A stretch of 64,000 bases of DNA from Acholoe squamosa (taxonomy: Eukaryota > Annelida > Polychaeta > Phyllodocida > Polynoidae). The notes beneath the pieces are model-generated. The model was not told the DNA's origin, searched no databases, and saw only the letters and a program-made list of their open reading frames with translations. Below, in pieces: positions 24,965 to 35,499 of the stretch (positions within the stretch are counted from its first letter, which is position 1; every line of letters starts with the position of its first letter). The stretch covers positions 47,937,505 through 48,001,504 of the forward strand of contig OX439047.1 of assembly GCA_949317995.1 (NCBI GenBank), given 5' to 3'. A program made the position numbers and the translations under genes.

Positions 24965-26102
24965 CTACATCTCTGACATGAGTGCCCGTGGTTGCTGTTG
25001 TCCCAGGGGGAGGTTTAAGTCAGGGTGTGTCTCTTTATTCTTACTGAGGGTACATCCAAATTCCTCCATGAAGGCTTGGAGGAACCGCCGTGCTGCGTCT
25101 TCATTTGTAATGAATTCTCCGACCTCCTGAGTGAGCGAAGTAACCTCTTTACCCTCCAGGCCACACGGCACGATGTGTTTAAACCAGGAGAGGTTGTTGT
25201 TACAGTTGAGCGCCAAGCCATGGGTGGTGATGTGCCGCCGGCCATGCACACCTACAAAAGGTACATCGACTCTCAGATTATAATGCTTCAAAGATTAAAC
25301 ACAGGTTCCCTAACTTCCTGGACAGGTTTATAGTTATTCTCCTATTGTGGCTTGAAATGTATAAGGATGTTTCTTGGCAGAGTAGTATTTATATCGATCG
25401 TTGCCTTATTGTAAGTGTGTTATATTTATTATATGTCAGTACTCATATCTGATAAGAAACACGATTAAACTAAATAGATAATAACTGATGTATTGAACAC
25501 AAATGAATATAATCAGTTACCTCAACTAGAACATCAGTCCAGTCCATAATATTTATCACATTACGTTAATGTGAACAGGCATGTAGAAAGGCCATGATTT
25601 GTGAGATAAACTAACATAGCAATAGTATAAACTCACCCATAGCACAGATCTTCCTGTTCTCCACCCATACCCCAGTGTCTGACGTTGTAGTTGCATCCAC
25701 ACCGTAATACTGACATGTCTTGATGACTGCCTTCTGTAGCCGACAGATATATTCACGCATGCCCACCTCAAAGTGCTTCAGGTTGAGAACTGGGTAGACG
25801 ATCAACTGTCCAGGACCATGGAAGGTGATGAGGCCACCACGGTTAGTCCGAACGAAGTCTGCACCTAACGCTGTAAGCCGCGCTTCCTCCGTCTCTGAGT
25901 AAACGCCGGGCCGATTCCCAACTGTATAGACAGGCTCATGATCACCATAGAGGATAATGTCTTTGGCTGGTAGGTGCTCATGGTTAATGCCACCAAGAGC
26001 ATCCAAGTGTCGCTTTGCATAGTGGTTCTGGACTTCCATAGCTTTTCTGTAACGCAACCTGCAGAAGTTGAGGACGTTCACAGAGCGGCGGGCGGCCTCC
26101 AT
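24965..26102 (-). CDS. LIPT2: LIPT2, mitochondrial octanoyl-ACP:protein N-octanoyltransferase
   Basis: LIPT2/LipB moves octanoate from acyl carrier protein to a lysine of lipoyl-dependent enzymes such as the glycine-cleavage H protein, the first step of lipoate synthesis in mitochondria. Exon 1 is 26102-25637 and exon 2 is 25251-24965. The junction (ATGG/GTGAGT ... TGTAG/GTGTG) keeps frame and gives 250 residues, near the family's usual size. Family motifs are in order: GDHEPVYTVGNR, TNRGGLITFHGPGQLIVYP, TGVWVENRKICAMG, GRRHITTHGLALNCN and HIVPCGLEG. The acyl-carrying cysteine (Cys185) and its partner lysine (Lys151) are both present, so the enzyme looks active. The start has a strong GCAGCCATGG context. 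No in-frame stop precedes it within about 30 bases, so an upstream exon remains possible. A presequence is not obvious. Confidence 0.95.
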
Positions 26103-26859
26103 GGCTGCTGCTTCTCCGTTAGCTCCCCCCTATAATATAAAACAATAGACTTGTTTAGTTAAAGCTTTTCATGACTGACAACACTATATATATTACGGTT
26201 GCCCCTCCCCCTTCCCCACTCTTTGCAGCTTTCGGACCACATAAGTTTCTTACTCATGTTGTAAAGGTACTTGATATATGGTTTCTTGTGCAATTAAATA
26301 TATTTTTTCCAAAGAAAAGAAAAAAAAGGGTTTGTGCCAGAACCCTCAAAATATCCAATAACGTACATGTGCTAACAAAATGAAGAGCACCCCCTTCAAA
26401 TCCGCCCCCACCTGTTTAGGGTGTGGTTAAAATATTATCACTCTCTAACTCACAGTCACACATAGCTACTATTCGTTGAGACGAAAAGTCCGGTAACTAT
26501 GGCAATGCTCCAACATCAGCGCTCACGGTGCCAAGGACACTTTGAAGGCATTAGGGGAAATCTACATTGGCTCCCTGTGTATATTTCAATTACTTATTAC
26601 GGCCATTTTGTAGCTTGAAAACTCTAATTACTTCATGGGTATGCATCATCTTTATGACTATGTTCTACTGCTGTGATGGGAAGACTGATAGTGTACGGGT
26701 AATAAATCTTGAGAATTTGGACATTGAATGGTGCACGCAGTACTGAAACATAAAAATCTGACCCCGGGGAAATGGCGTGGGCCGTTCGCACATGACTCAT
26801 TACCTTGGCGACTTGCTACATTCCATGGTAACTTGGTTGCCATCTGCATGAATGAGCCC
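26103..26859. other. 5' flank of LIPT2, no gene seen
   Basis: Probable promoter side of LIPT2. No TATA box or conserved motif can be singled out, and there are no coding features. Confidence 0.4.
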
Positions 26860-27086
26860 TCTTGACGGGGGGGGGGGCATAAAAAATTTACCCTCTTTTA
26901 AGCAGAAAGGTCCGCGTGCTACTATAGATCAAAGAGGGGCCGAGGAATTCTGTGCACCTCCTACCTGGGGGGGGCACAGAAAATTTTGACTGCCCTCGCG
27001 AGGGGAAAGGGCCGTAAAATTTTTTCGTGTGTCCGCACAAAAACCCACTACCCCCCCCCATTGATAAATCATAACCACTCGCTTAG
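26860..27086. mobile_element. AGGGAGTGGTCA-family element, left-truncated
   Basis: Contains CTACTATAGATCAAAGAGGG, the poly-G/AAAATTTTGACTGCC phrase and the right end CCATTGATAAATCATAACCA, CTCGCT. The left inverted end is missing. Confidence 0.65.
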
Positions 27087-27092
27087 TCAAGA

Positions 27093-27493
27093 TTTAAGAA
27101 GGCTTTATTGACTAATGTAAGGATACATTCATGTCAGCACCAGATACAGTGTTTTTATATATGACAAAATACAATTCATCACAGCAGGCTTGCTTGATGA
27201 CTTGCAGTAGGGGTTTACCAATAAAATCTGAGAAAGTTTTCTGTTATTGTTATGGTTTTTGTAGTAGTCCACATACTTAAGGTATTCCCCTTCAAAACTT
27301 TCCCTGACATTTTGTATCGATGGTACAGAACAAAACATCTTGTGTCACATTGCAGTGTGAACAGATAGAATCCATTGGTTTCTTCCCTCTGTAGCTTCTT
27401 GACAAGGTATCAAGGGTACAGTTGCCGTAGCGAAAACATGCCAAAATTTTTCTTGGGATTCCCCCGAACTATTTTACACCAATGGGAAGCTGG
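27093..27493 (-). mobile_element. LINE 3' end, interrupted by the LTR element
   Basis: On the minus strand the frame reads a cysteine-rich tail of the type that ends many LINE ORF2 proteins (RKILACFRYGNCTLDTLSRSY, then DSICSHCN). A short 3' UTR follows, ending CAATAAAGCCTTCTT. The last ~65 bp match 42774-42840, which sits on the other strand. The same LINE resumes to the right of the LTR element at 40343. Confidence 0.65.
27490..27493. repeat. Candidate target-site duplication, left copy (CTGG)
   Basis: CTGG stands directly before the TG of the 5' LTR, and CTGG follows the CA of the 3' LTR at 40343-40346. The interrupted LINE frame stays open across the site if the tetranucleotide is counted once, which supports the call. 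The 3' flank resembles the start of the primer site by chance, so the boundary could move by a few bases. Confidence 0.6.
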
Positions 27494-27870
27494 TGTAGAG
27501 GTACACTTTACTAAACCATAGGAGTTGGGTACCGTCTGACGTGGCGGGTGAGTCGAGTCGTCGGACGTTCCTCAGGTTCCGGATAGGTGGCAGCACCGAT
27601 CCGGGTCTGTGGGGACATCTGACGACGAACACCTGGGTCCGTATATAAAGCCCAGGGCTCAGCCGCTACGTCAGAGGCCCTTCTGGCCTCCACACTATGT
27701 AAACCACTGTCTTTTAATATTAGCTGCCTCTTTGATATCATTCGGCAGCCGTGAGTGTGCATTAAGTAATAAACCTAACCGTTGGCATAAACTTGGAATA
27801 CTGTCTTACTCTTTCTTTCCGAATCGTAAGACCCGAACCCCCCAGGTCCGTAAGGCCACAAACCCTTACA
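27494..27870 (+). repeat. 5' LTR
   Basis: 377 bp, begins TGTAGAGGTACACTTTAC and ends AACCCTTACA. A TATA box (GTATATAAAG, 27641-27650) and an AATAAA signal (27768-27773) mark the U3/R region. It is identical to the 3' LTR except for one base. Confidence 0.95.
27641..27650 (+). promoter_or_regulatory. LTR TATA box
   Basis: GTATATAAAG lies about 120 bp before the AATAAA signal, the usual layout for an LTR RNA polymerase II promoter. The same sequence occurs in the 3' LTR at 40113-40122. Confidence 0.75.
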
Positions 27871-27871
27871 C

Positions 27872-27884
27872 TGGTGCCGTGACC
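27872..27884 (+). other. Primer-binding site, tRNA-His type
   Basis: TGGTGCCGTGAC, one base after the 5' LTR, is complementary to the 3' end of animal tRNA-His (GTCACGGCA plus CCA) over 12 bases. The match to tRNA-His is from memory of that tRNA. Confidence 0.7.
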
Positions 27885-28009
27885 AGTTAATTCTGGTGTA
27901 TAGCCCGGACGTTATAACGTCCGAACGGCTAGTACATGGGTTAGACACCCTTAGGGAAGCTAACCCAGCAGGGCAATCACTTGCCCAAGAGAATGGAAAT
28001 GGATCGCTA

Positions 28010-30793
28010 ATGCTCCAAGCCCATTCGGACTCACAAGATGCAGAATCAGCATCCTGGAGAGATCCCGGACCCCACTATAATGATAGTGAAGAGAATCTGC
28101 CAGACTCTGTACGACGCGAACAGTCCATACAGAGACATAGTAACTTAATAGGCCAGCATTCAATTGTTGACGAATTATGTGATTCGATGTTCGAAGTCGG
28201 TGGTAGTACTAACCCAGAACATCCGGCACCAATGCGAAAAAGGGTAACATTCGGAGAACTACCTTATAGGTTACCCAGGCCCGAATTACCAATATTAGAT
28301 TATAGCGCTATAGATGGCGACTTAACCTATGCGGTACCGGAAGGTGAAGAATTAAAACGACCGGATGTCCTGTTGTTGAATGAAACTTATGTAACTTTGA
28401 ACGAGAATTTAAATACCTTGGTCAAAGCTAAGGATGAAGTATTGCATGAAAAACTTCAAATGGAAGAGGACCTAACTGGCATGCGAAAGGAATTCGAAGC
28501 CAGAAGGAGCGAGTACATGAAAGAACTCGAGAGTGAAGAACTAAAACTTCAATCTATGAGAGAATCATTCAATAAAGAATATGATAATAGGCACATTCGT
28601 ATCCAAACATACATAGATACGAACGACCAACTAAACCTTGATAAGACAAAATTCGAATCCGAAATTCGCCATTATCAGGAGGAGTTGGATAAATTGAAAC
28701 TTCAGTGCAGTAAACAAGCTGAAGACAATGAAACCATCCGGGTAGGCATCATAGCTTACAACAAACAACTGGAGGAGGATAGACAGAAACTCACGAATGA
28801 GCTTCAGGAATTGCAGGCCACTGCAATAACTCTAGATAAATATGTAGAAGCAGCCCAGTTAACTATAGGTAATATAGACCCAGCTGTGGTATCTACAATG
28901 TTGGGAAAGACATCTAAAGATGCAACCCCAATTAGATACAGCCCATTCGTTGATGATGGGGCTGACAAGAATGTGGTATCCGGAATCTATAAGAAACCGG
29001 ATAACGCTGCAGTAAATGGAACCGCATCTAAACCAGTAGTTTCAATGCTGGATACGATAGGACCAGCACCACCCATACCAGATTTGAGTCACAAAATCAA
29101 AGCGACTCAGGATGGTGCTACAGGGAATAATAATAATTCACCCGTGGCACAACCAAGAGCACCCGGACCAATGAGACATATGTTGACACCACCTTCATAT
29201 TTCCCCCAACCCGGCCACAGTACACCAGCAGTACCAAGATTACCGAATCCACCCCCAGGTTCTGGTAATGGTCCTACTGATGGACGTTTTCCGAGACCAA
29301 ATCCGCCACAAAACAATATCAACGGCGGTACGTACCAACCGAGAACATCTTCCTATGGATATAGAAATAATTATAATCCATCGGGAAGTGGCAATTATCA
29401 GAATGGTAATAGCTATAACCAGGGATGGAACCAAAATGATTCTTACCCTAGACACGCTTCTTCTGGAAACACCGGTCACAATAGTGGATGGCCTGGTGGT
29501 TCATCTGGAGGCTATAATAATAATGGTCCACCAGGAGGAAACCCTCCAGGCGGCCCAGGAGGATCCGGGTTCGGAGGATCAGGATCAGGAGGAGATGGCA
29601 GGAAACCTAACAGGAGAACTTCTATGCCTGCAGGGATGCAAACCATCTTTGATAGAAGCCAATGTATACAAAACCTTGGCATTGACTGCTACCGAAAGGG
29701 AGCAGACGGCATGGAAGTCATGAACTGGAGCATGCGAGAAGCAGATAGACTACGCAGATGTAATAATCCGGCACGTAGGCAGGCACGGATACCCCCTCCA
29801 TATGATTCTAATGATCCATGGAAGGACAGGTATCAAGCTTTTGTTGACGAAGTCAATTGTAGTGGCTGGACAAAAGAAGAAGCTCTGCCATATTTGATTT
29901 GTTGGTTAAATAAAGGCGGAAAAGTAGCTCTCAACCAATGGAGAGCAGCTTACGGAATATATGGTACCTATGATCAATTGGTCGAATGTGCCGCATACCT
30001 TTTCGGATCAATCGTTAGGGAAGATCCGTGGGTAAGCTTTAAGAAGAGGACACAAAAACCTAAAGAATCACACAAAGTCTTTGGTTTGGAGCTACAGGAC
30101 TTGCTTTCGAAAGCACGTCCAAATTGGGCTCATGATGATGATTGTTATCTACAAGAATTGTTTATACAATTCTACAGTGGATTGCGTGATCCGGATCACA
30201 AGCAAGTGGTCTGGGACTCTTGGAAAGATGACACTTCCTTCAGTGATCTGTTCATAGCAATCGATGGACATGACATGAAGAAACGTCTGGTAGGTCTCGG
30301 ACCTAATCCAATAAGAGCAGCTCCATTCCAATACGGAGGTACACCTGCTCCGGTATACGATACTTCCCAATTAGCTCCGGTTGAATCGAATGAAGTTGAT
30401 GAGCAAGATGAATATGTCTCCGATGAAAACGGAGATTATATTGGTTCAGTGCATGTAGCTGGAAAGTATTACCGACAAAAGCGGTATAGGAAAGTACATT
30501 CGAGAGGGAGAGGAGGATCAGTTGCTGGTAAAACAGCTTCCGGATCAACTCAACCTGGCAGTGTAGCCTCTACGGCGAACCCAACTGTAGCAGCCACTGT
30601 TGCTCCGACTAACATGATGGAAACATTATTAGCCGGATTAACAGAAGCTCTAAAGAGACCGAGAGTTGACAAATCTCAGAGGAGATGTTTCAGATGCCAG
30701 AAACTGGGGCATTATGCTCCAGAATGTATGGCTGAAAAACCTGTCCCTCGTAGACAGGAGAGTGTCTCTGGAGTAAGTACAGAGGAAAACTAA
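28010..30793 (+). mobile_element. gag region of the LTR element
   Basis: A long open frame of about 927 residues counted from the first ATG; the frame is open a little further upstream without ATG. Order: acidic N-terminus, long heptad-type coiled coil (about 140 residues rich in E/K/L/Q), the phrase PAPPIPDL, a Gly/Asn/Pro-rich linker, a capsid-like helical region (GWTKEEALPYLICWLNKGG), a basic stretch and a CCHC knuckle CFRCQKLGHYAPEC near the end. The coiled coil and linker make it much longer than typical Ty3-class gag proteins. Confidence 0.85.
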
Positions 30794-30903
30794 GGAGGGG
30801 TCTCCCGAGGGGCAAAGAAGGGGATCCCAGTGACAAATCTTGCCATGATATCACCATCCGTGATGATAGTTCACATGAAGTAACAAGATCGCCTAACACC
30901 GAG

Positions 30904-33900
30904 GTGGTTGTAGACACCCGGAAGGTTAGGGAAGCTGATATAACAGGTGCTATGGGAGCACAGGGGAAACCCAATATCAGTAACGAGGCAGGCGGCTATT
31001 CGTTAGCCAAGGTCTGTGGTGCCCACCTGCCCCCGGGTCATCCTTGTCTGGAATTCTTAAAAGGATGTGGATTGACTCCTGGTGTGAAAAATGACGTTCC
31101 GATTGTCACGGACATGCCCTCTGTTCTAAACGGAAGGCGGTGGTATGTTTGCCTTACTGTTAACGGAAGGTCTGCCGAATTCCTTGTGGATACGGGAGCT
31201 AGCCACTCTTGTATCTCCAGGGGGTTCTACGACCTTATACCGGATGAACATGATACTCTCAAATCGGGAGGAAGTGCTCAGACGGCCGACGGCAGTACCT
31301 TGCAAACGTATGGTAGAACTTGTGTGAGACTACAGTTAGATGGTATACATGACTATGTCATGAGCGCCACCGTTGCGGATATAGCAGATGAGGGGATACT
31401 CGGGTTGGATTTCGCATCCCTGTATGGTGCTGTATTGGAACCCCAAACAGGAGTGTTGAGTGTGAGATACCCGTACCCCGTGAAGGTTAGATGTGCACTG
31501 AGACAAGTGAGCAGTATGGCTAGTGTGGCACACACTGTGCGAATCCCTCCGGGAGTAGCCTGTGATGTGCTTGTAAGAAGTGATCCTGCAATGCGTAACA
31601 AACCTGCAGTGATAGAACCGGATGTAGTTACTTTGTCAGGTATTGGATTAAATTCTGTAGACACGATAGTAGCGAATGCATCCTGGTCGGTAGTACCTGT
31701 CTCCAATACTGGAAACACTACTATCTACTTGAAAAAGGGACAAGTTTTTGGAAACGTGACCCTTTCGGAAACTGTAACGGATAGTAAGCTAAGCTTACAG
31801 AAGGTAACAGGAGATGATGAAATTTCGAAAGACTTACTTAAGTTGTATGAAGAAACTTCATTAGAAGATCCGGAACACCGGAAAGAGTTCTATGATATGC
31901 TCTGTCAGTATCATACTGCCTTTGCCAAACCTGGTGAAAAACTAGGTACGACAAATAAGGTATTACATAAAATAGATACTGGGGATGCCGAACCCTTTAA
32001 GATACCGTATAGACGGTTACCCTTAGCAAAAAAGAGAGTAGCTGAGGATGAAATAAATAAGATGTTGGAACAGGATGTAATAGTCCCTTCCAATAGTCCA
32101 TGGAGTAGTCCTGTGTGTATGGTAACAAAAAAAAGACGGTACTATCCGTTTCTGCATAGACTACAGGAAGTTGAATGGAATAACGAAAAAGAATTCGTAT
32201 CCATTACCGAGAATAGATGAAACCATTGACTCCTTAGGAGGAAACAGTTGGTTTTGTACCCTAGACTTGCAATCAGGCTATTGGCAAGTGGGAATGAACC
32301 CTTCAGATATGGAGAAAACTGCATTTTCAAGTCATATTGGATTATTCCAATATAATGTAATGCCGTTTGGATTGTGCAATGCACCTGCAACATTTGAAGC
32401 AATGATGGAAACAATTCTAAGTGATTTATTGTGGAAAAGATGTCTTGTATATCTAGACGATGTCATTGTCTTCGGAAAAACATTCGAAGAATGTTCTAAT
32501 AACCTAAAAATGGTACTAGAACGTATTATTTCAAATGGTCTCAAATTGAAACCTAAGAAATGCCACATGTTTAGAAAGTCCATAAATTATTTGGGCCGCA
32601 TCATCAGTGATGAAGGAATAAAGGCTGATCCGGAAAAAATCGAATCAGTTACGAATTGGAATAGACCTAAAACACCCAAAGAAGTGAGGTCCTTTTTAGG
32701 ATTCTGTTCCTATTACAGGGAATTTATTCCGAATTATTCTAGAGTTAGTTACCCATTACAAGCAATAGCTAACTGGACTCCAGGAAGTACCAAGGAAAAA
32801 TTTCCTTGGACGCATGAACAGGAAACCGCTTTCCAAAAGCTAAAAGACCTGTTCACGAGTACTCCCGTATTGCAATATCCGAATGAGACGGATCATTTCA
32901 TACTGGATACTGATGCTAGTAATGATAGCATTGGTGCAGCTCTCTCGCAAGTCCAAAATGGGAGAGAAGTGCCAATTGCCTTTGCCAGCAATACACTGAG
33001 CAAGACCCAGCGCAATTACTGCACAACCAAAAGAGAGTTGTTAGCAGTAGTCGTATATACCAAGAAGTTCAAACATTTTCTATGGGGAACGAACTTTACT
33101 TTGCGTACGGATCATTCCTCTTTAAGGTGGCTACTGAACTTCCGAGATGCTGAAGGCATGTTAGGCCGATGGCTAGCCCATTTATCCGAATATGGGCTTG
33201 AACATCAACAGATTCAGCATAGACCCGGAGTTAAGCATTTAAATGCTGATGCTTTGTCTCGAATACCAATCCGGAAATGTGATAATCCGGATTGTACTGA
33301 TTGTGGAGCTCATAAGGCAGTGTTAGCAGGGATTCGAAGACCATTCGTACCCCTAGTTGCCAGTATACTGGATTGGTCTATGGATCACATACGACATTTC
33401 CAGGAAGCTGACTCGATAACTGCACAGCTACTGCAATTAGTACCAAAGGGTATACGTCCAGTTAGACCAGAGGTCTCTCTGGAAAATCGAGAAATGAGAA
33501 GGTTTCTTGCTCAATGGACCGAGCTTGAAGTCCGGAAAGGCGTGTTATACCGTTGGAAGCCATGTAATAATGGTGGTAGAATCATGCAAGTGGTGATACC
33601 ACATGCCATGAGACATGACATTATGTACTTCTGTCATGGACATCGGAGCAGTGGTCATTTCGGAAGGAAACGCTCGCTAGCACGACTTTCCAAGAAATAC
33701 TATTGGCCTGGCATGACACGGGACTTGCAAAGATGGGTAACCACCTGTCCGGATTGTTGTAAAAACAAACCCGGACCCGGGATGGGCAAACTTCCCCTAT
33801 CCCAAGAACTTTTCGGAGTTAGATTCGCAAGAATCGGGGTAGATATTATTAGTGGATTTAATACAACCGCTAATGATAATACCTGTATGATGGTAGTGTG

Positions 33901-34990
33901 TGATTATTATACGAAATACACTAAAGTATTTCCACTACCGGACCACAAAGCAATTACTTGTGCCGAAGCTTTTGTAAAAGGTTGGGTACTAAGCTTCGGT
34001 GTACCATTAATGTTACACAGTGACCAAGGCAGAGAATTCGAATCAAATCTCTGGCAGGGTATGTGCGAGTACTTGGCTATTTGCAAGACTAGAACCAATC
34101 CGTATAGACCACAAAGCGACGGATTGGTGGAAAGGTTCAATAGAACCCTCATCCAAGTCCTAAAGTCACTCGTTAATGAACATATGGATGACTGGGATGA
34201 GCAATGTCATTTTGTGACACATGCTTATAATAGTACAGTACATTCAAGTACAAATTGTTCTCCGAACCTTTTAGTATTCGGAGAAGATTTGATAATGCCT
34301 GCTGACCTAGTTTTTGGAGTCGTAGGAATGGACCCTGAACTACCTTGCCATGTAGTTTTTGTGGAATGTTTAAGAGACAGATTTAGAAAAGCATATGAGT
34401 CTGTCCGAATTGATTTGGAGAAAAGTGCCAAATGGCAGAAAGTAGGATACGATACCGATCTAAAACATCGGAAATTCCAATCCGGAGACAGAGTCCTTAG
34501 ATTACATGAACCACTTAGACACATAAAATTAGCGTCTAATTGGGACGGTCCCTTTACTATAACACAAATTATCAGTGATTGTACCGTAATTATTAAATCT
34601 GACCTTGGTCGACTCTATAAGTCAAATGTGGCTAGATTAAGGAGATGGTCTGGGAGGGGGACCTCCACAGAAATGTATGGTGAAGGTTCCGAAAGGATCC
34701 TGAATCAGAATCGCATAATAGACCAGGTAAAGAACACTACAGTGAAGCGTGGTCAGGGTAGACCCAAAAAGTGTTCCGAATCAGTGACACCCACGCCAAC
34801 ACCGATTAAGCGTGGGGGAGTTAAAAAAGTCTCGGCAGGTGAAGACAAAAAGAAGAGGAAAGGTGTTTCTAAGGCTAAGAAGCACCTAGAGAAAGCTCTT
34901 CAGACTGTCAGGTCCGATAAAGAACTATCCGAGAAGGGGAGATACGTTCGCCGCAGCCCCCGAATTGCCCAGAGGACTGCAGTGACCTAA
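30904..34990 (+). mobile_element. pol region of the LTR element (PR-RT-RH-IN)
   Basis: Domains in order: aspartic protease with FLVDTGASHSCIS, reverse transcriptase with the YLDD catalytic box, RNase H (FILDTDASNDSIGAALS ... TDHSSLRWLL), and integrase with an H-H-C-C zinc site (HGHRSSGHFG ... CPDCC) and D-D-E core residues (GVDII, HSDQGREFE, SDGLVERFN). The C-terminus has a lysine-rich extension with an AT-hook-like KRGQGRPKKC. Gag and pol are separate; families of this type use frameshifting or read-through, which is not resolved here. About one break is present. Confidence 0.92.
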
Positions 34991-35499
34991 CCTGTATACA
35001 CAACGAGTGTAATGTTTACATTTAGAGGAACGGATGACAACTGACCCTAAAGGCTTATTTGTCGCCCCCGCATGATGTACCAATGGGTAGTGGACGGATA
35101 ATCCGGTGGATTTGCTTAAGCTTTCCATAATCTCCACTTAAATCCCCAGTCGAGTCATCGGAGTGAGCGATAATTACCTAAAAACAATCAGTTTGTTGAT
35201 GTACCGCCTGTAGCACGTGCGTTTCCGCATGACGTCACCGTGTCCAGTCTCGGCTGACCTCTCGTGACCTCGCGGACCGCGGGGAAATGACGTCACGAAA
35301 GCTGGCCTGTCGCCATATTTGTTTTCGGTAACGTCCAAGACGGTCGAGCTCGCTCCCTTCTTGGATTTTACCGGCTAAGCAAACCACCCGCCGCTCCTCC
35401 AGAGTCTGTCTCCTGGTAGACAGACTCCGTTTGTGCCGGCCCCGGCGCCGTAAAAGCCGGAAAAAGGAGTAGTTTACTCCCGTGGTCGATTCCCCAGTC
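34991..35499 (+). other. Spacer between pol and third ORF
   Basis: About 500 bp without a clear frame. It is GC-richer than pol and contains TGACGTCA-like half sites (GCATGACGTCACC, AATGACGTCACG). Either an internal promoter or a splice acceptor for a subgenomic RNA could lie here; this is inference. Confidence 0.4.

Noticed and set aside
25025-25333. Plus-strand frame across LIPT2 exon 2
   Set aside because: It is antisense to the well-supported LIPT2 coding exon.
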